Shown here: piece by piece, positions 61,772-64,000 of the stretch
Layout of the letters: each line of letters begins with the position of its first letter
Position numbering within the stretch: position 1 is the first letter of the stretch
From: G963664115 sp965263045
GTDB taxonomy: Bacteria; Acidobacteriota; Terriglobia; 20CM-2-55-15
Direction: 5' to 3'
NCBI GenBank assembly: GCA_965263045.1
Contig: CBDHGK010000041.1
Coordinates: 5,146,001-5,210,000 of the forward strand
DNA length: 64,000 nt
Position numbers and translations under genes: made by a program
Notes under the pieces: model-generated
What the model saw: the letters and a program-made list of their open reading frames with translations, nothing else
Told to the model about the DNA's origin: nothing
The model's database searches: none

Positions 61772-61980
61772 CGTCGTCTTTGCTTGGGCTTTCTCGACGT
61801 ACTTGCCAGTACGCCTGCGAATCCCGCGCTTCAGACTCCTTGTCTCCACGGCGTCTGGGCCGCTCTCTGTGTGGGGTCGAGCGGCCCTTACGGCGTCGTT
61901 CGCGTGTTGGTGCTTCTCAACGTACTGAGCAGTGCGCCTGCGAAGTCGATGGTTGGGACTTCTTGTCTGCGGGTGGGGGC
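61772..61980. repeat. Two diverged copies of the dispersed repeat seen at 14.4 kb
   Basis: CTCGACGTACTTGCCAGTAC (61793-61812) with GCCTGCG, then CCTTGTCT and GGCGTCT, matches the reverse complement of the core at 14424-14515. A second, weaker copy starts at about 61890 (CTCAACGTACTGAGCAGTGC, then GCCTGCG, then CTTCTTGTCTG). Both carry the GTAC...GTAC palindrome or a relic of it. This explains the run of small ORFs in the area; I regard none as a gene. Confidence 0.6.
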
Positions 61981-62029
61981 TGGGGTGGCCTCGATGCTGG
62001 GGTGAATCTGCTTTTCGAAGCTGTGCTAG

Positions 62030-63883
62030 GCCCTGAACAAGCGTGATTGATGAGGAATTGAAAGTGGAATAACCGCCGAAGTACCCGAAATGCCCCCTCT
62101 CCGTGCGAAAAAAACCTTGGACAGATTCTTTGGAGAAGGAGGCATTTCAGATGAACGATTATACGCGCAAGAACATGAGGAACCGCAAGCGGCGAATTGA
62201 GCGTCGGCTTGGGGATCGGAATTGGAAAGATCAGGCGAAGCCGATGCTGTCGGCGCGCAACATCCGGTACGAGATGGGAGACCGGATGAGGGGTCTGTCG
62301 GTGGGCGGCATCGGAATGATGCATCAGGTGGCGCGGCGGACCGGACTGATCGAAGCCATCGACAAGGACGTGCATGTGCTGAAGCGGCATCTGCCCTACC
62401 AGGAATCGGATCACGTGTTGAACATCGCCTACAACGCGTTGAGTGGGGGCACGTGTATGGAAGATATCGAACTGCGGCGCAATGACGAAGTGTATCTGGA
62501 CGCGTTGGGAGCACAGCGGATTCCGGATCCGACCACGGCGGGAGACTTCTGCCGGCGATTTGAGGAAGACGACGTGGAGTCGCTGATGGACACGTTCAAT
62601 AAAGTGCGGCTGAAAGTCTGGCGCCAGCAGCCCGATGCGTTTTTCGAGGAAGCGGTTCTGGAGGCGGACGGGACATTGGCCCCAACCACCGGAGAATGCA
62701 AAGACGGGATGGACGTGGCCTACGACGGGACATGGGGTTATCACCCACTGTTGATTTCGCTGGCGAACACGGCCGAACCGTTATACCTGGTGAACCGGAG
62801 CGGCAACCGGCCCTCGCATGAGGGAGCGGCCAAACGGTTCGATCAGGCAATCGCGTTGTGCCAGCGTGCGGGGTTCGATCAGATCCTGCTGCGCGGGGAC
62901 ACCGACTTCAGCCAGACCCGGTATTTGGATGGATGGGACGACCAGGGCGTGGGCTTCATCTTCGGCATCGACGCGATGAAAAACCTGGTGGCCCGGGCCG
63001 ACCAATTGGAGCCGGACTGCTGGGCGCGCCTGGAACGTCCCGCCAAGTACGAGGTAGCCAGCCAACCCCGCCAGCGTCCCGACAAGGTCAAGGAACGGAT
63101 CGTTCGGGAGCGTGACTTTGAGAATATCCGCTTGCGGGGCGAGGATGTGGCCGAGTTTGCGTATCGGCCCGGAGCCTGCGATCGGGACTACCGCGTCGTT
63201 GTGGTGCGAAAGAATCTGTCGGTGGCCAAAGGGGAGCAGGTGTTGTTCGACGACATCCGGTACTTCTTCTACATTACCAACCGTGCGGATCCTGCGGACC
63301 AGATCGTGATGCGTGCGAATCAACGGTGCAATCAAGAGAATCTTATTGAGCAGCTCAAGAACGGCGTACACGCCTTGGGGATGCCGGTCGGGGATCAGAC
63401 CAGCAACTGGGCCTACATGGTGATGGCCTCACTGGCCTGGACACTGAAGGCGTGGTTTGCGTTATTGCTGCCCGAAACCGGACGTTGGGGCCAGAAGTAT
63501 CAGGCCGAGAAGCAGACCGTGCTACGCATGGAGTTCAAAACGTTCCTGAACGCCTTCATGCTCGTGCCTTGCCAGCTCGTGCGTACTGGTCGGCGCATCG
63601 TCTTCCGGCTGATGGCCTGGAACCCGTGGTTGCCAGTCTTGTTTCGTGCCGTGGATGTGTTGCGTCAACCTCTGCGATGCTGACCCGATCATGGATCTGA
63701 GCCCGGGCGGTCGAGGTCTCGGTTTCTTTCAACCCTTCAAACAGACACGGCGAGGCGGCAACTGAAACAGATACAACACGAACCGCATACCTGGAAAAAG
63801 CGATCTGGGAACGGGAGCTTATGCCTCCAATTTTACGGCCGTGAACCGGCCGTTTGTCCACTGGTTATGCGCTTGTTTTGGGG
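62030..63883 (+). mobile_element. IS1380-family insertion sequence, copy 2
   Basis: Same sequence as copy 1 at 2155-4008 with one difference (T at 63719) plus the flank-like first base (G at 62030). Same orientation. CTAG precedes it (62026-62029) and follows it (63884-63887), and the next ten bases (to 63897) equal those after copy 1. The right end is 46 bases from the probable start of an ABC transporter ATPase gene, so the element may have displaced that gene's promoter or supplied a new one. Confidence 0.85.
62151..63683 (+). CDS. IS1380-family DDE transposase (copy 2)
   Basis: 510 residues, identical to the copy 1 protein: same ATG with AGGAGG nine bases upstream and the same LEADGT, LLRGDTDFSQT and CNQENLIEQLKNG motifs. 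The single base that differs between the copies lies behind the stop codon, so both encode the same enzyme. Each IS is a complete unit, and either transposase could mobilise both. Confidence 0.93.
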   Translation: MNDYTRKNMRNRKRRIERRLGDRNWKDQAKPMLSARNIRYEMGDRMRGLSVGGIGMMHQVARRTGLIEAIDKDVHVLKRHLPYQESDHVLNIAYNALSGGTCMEDIELRRNDEVYLDALGAQRIPDPTTAGDFCRRFEEDDVESLMDTFNKVRLKVWRQQPDAFFEEAVLEADGTLAPTTGECKDGMDVAYDGTWGYHPLLISLANTAEPLYLVNRSGNRPSHEGAAKRFDQAIALCQRAGFDQILLRGDTDFSQTRYLDGWDDQGVGFIFGIDAMKNLVARADQLEPDCWARLERPAKYEVASQPRQRPDKVKERIVRERDFENIRLRGEDVAEFAYRPGACDRDYRVVVVRKNLSVAKGEQVLFDDIRYFFYITNRADPADQIVMRANQRCNQENLIEQLKNGVHALGMPVGDQTSNWAYMVMASLAWTLKAWFALLLPETGRWGQKYQAEKQTVLRMEFKTFLNAFMLVPCQLVRTGRRIVFRLMAWNPWLPVLFRAVDVLRQPLRC

Positions 63884-63929
63884 CTAGGCTAGGCAGCGAA
63901 ATTTGACACTCAAGTTTGGCGGTGATTGT

Positions 63930-64000
63930 TTGAGTTCTAATGTTCTGGAAGTTCGGAATCTGAAGACGCATTTCACGACGGATGACGGGATCGTCAAGGC
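63930..64000 (+). CDS. Oligopeptide/dipeptide ABC transporter ATP-binding protein, N-terminal end
   Basis: Only 23 codons are inside the window. From TTG at 63930 it reads LSSNVLEVRNLKTHFTTDDGIVKA, the usual start of DppD/OppD-type ATPases (VLEVxNLKTxFxTxDGxVKAV). GGCGGTGA lies five bases upstream of the TTG. The frame is open further upstream, into the end of the IS flank, so the true start cannot be fixed. The Walker motifs would lie beyond the edge. In full, such a protein powers peptide uptake with a second ATPase and two permeases. Confidence 0.75.
   Translation, partial: MSSNVLEVRNLKTHFTTDDGIVK

Noticed and set aside
61661..62046. Small ORFs on both strands between the CHAT gene and IS1380 copy 2
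   Set aside because: They arise from the 46-bp tandem units and the dispersed repeats; the encoded peptides merely repeat the DNA pattern.
2155..63883. Composite transposon bounded by the two IS1380 copies
   Set aside because: The 58 kb between them contain essential core genes (dnaA, gyrAB, atp, parAB) in conserved order; independent insertions are much more likely.
1..64000. tRNA or rRNA genes
   Set aside because: I looked for tRNA cloverleaf signatures (GGTTCGAATCC-like arms) and rRNA motifs and found none convincing; a tRNAscan run would be decisive.

Overview
The window carries the replication-origin neighbourhood of a Gram-negative bacterium, most likely a member of the Acidobacteriota. 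The evidence for that placement is indirect: an F1/F0 stalk operon runs into bactofilin, parB and parA; the rpmH-rnpA-yidD-yidC-mnmE-mnmG-rsmG cluster is followed by dnaA-dnaN-gyrB-gyrA; menaquinone is made by the futalosine route (mqnA, mqnC); and there are GWxTD, DUF5916, HupE/UreJ and carboxypeptidase-regulatory/barrel proteins that are common in that phylum. No rRNA or tRNA gene was recognised.

Left edge (1-8.3 kb): a secreted tandem-repeat protein gene on the minus strand is broken in at least two places. A one-base frameshift lies near 1547, and an IS1380-family element (2155-4008) sits immediately after its signal peptide (4009-4118). An IS256-family element with clear terminal inverted repeats and an 8-bp target duplication follows (4340-5780), then about 1 kb of decayed sequence. 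From 6.8 to 14.2 kb are stand-alone genes: an isoprenylcysteine-methyltransferase-like membrane protein, a cytochrome P460 lipoprotein, a large DUF5916 outer-membrane protein, an amidohydrolase with a metallo-beta-lactamase-fold remnant behind it, a GlcG/HbpS-like protein and a DUF218 protein. A MITE-like repeat at 14369-14570 closes this part.

Core (14.6-39 kb): on the minus strand are atpC-D-G-A-H-F-F' (no a or c subunit here), selD with an in-frame TGA read as selenocysteine, bactofilin, parB, parA with a perfect parS in front, rsmG, mnmG, mnmE, yidC, yidD, rnpA and rpmH. Diverging from them on the plus strand are dnaA, dnaN, gyrB and gyrA. The dnaA-flanking intergenic regions contain DnaA-box-like sites and an AT-rich stretch and are the best oriC candidates. 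The selD N-terminus overlaps the bactofilin stop, so a caller that stops at TGA would lose the catalytic Sec residue.

Right part (39-62 kb): a MITE-like nested inverted repeat; mqnA-mqnC; an aldo/keto reductase; a HupE/UreJ protein; a zinc-ribbon/DUF2085 pair; a GWxTD protein and a barrel protein; a PDZ-7TM-GAF-PAS histidine kinase overlapping a sigma-54 activator with a GAFTSA loop; a divergent phosphotransacetylase-like protein; rpsU; a Cys-rich protein coupled to a family 9 glycosyltransferase; and a putative module of a small membrane protein, ECF sigma factor, zinc-finger regulator and 944-residue TPR-CHAT protease. The CHAT gene is followed by tandem hairpin repeats and two more copies of the dispersed repeat seen at 14.4 kb. 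A second, nearly identical IS1380 copy (one base different) then sits directly upstream of the start of a peptide-type ABC transporter ATPase gene, which runs off the window.

The strongest leads are the selenocysteine SelD, the ECF sigma/zinc-finger/CHAT protease module, and the repeat families.
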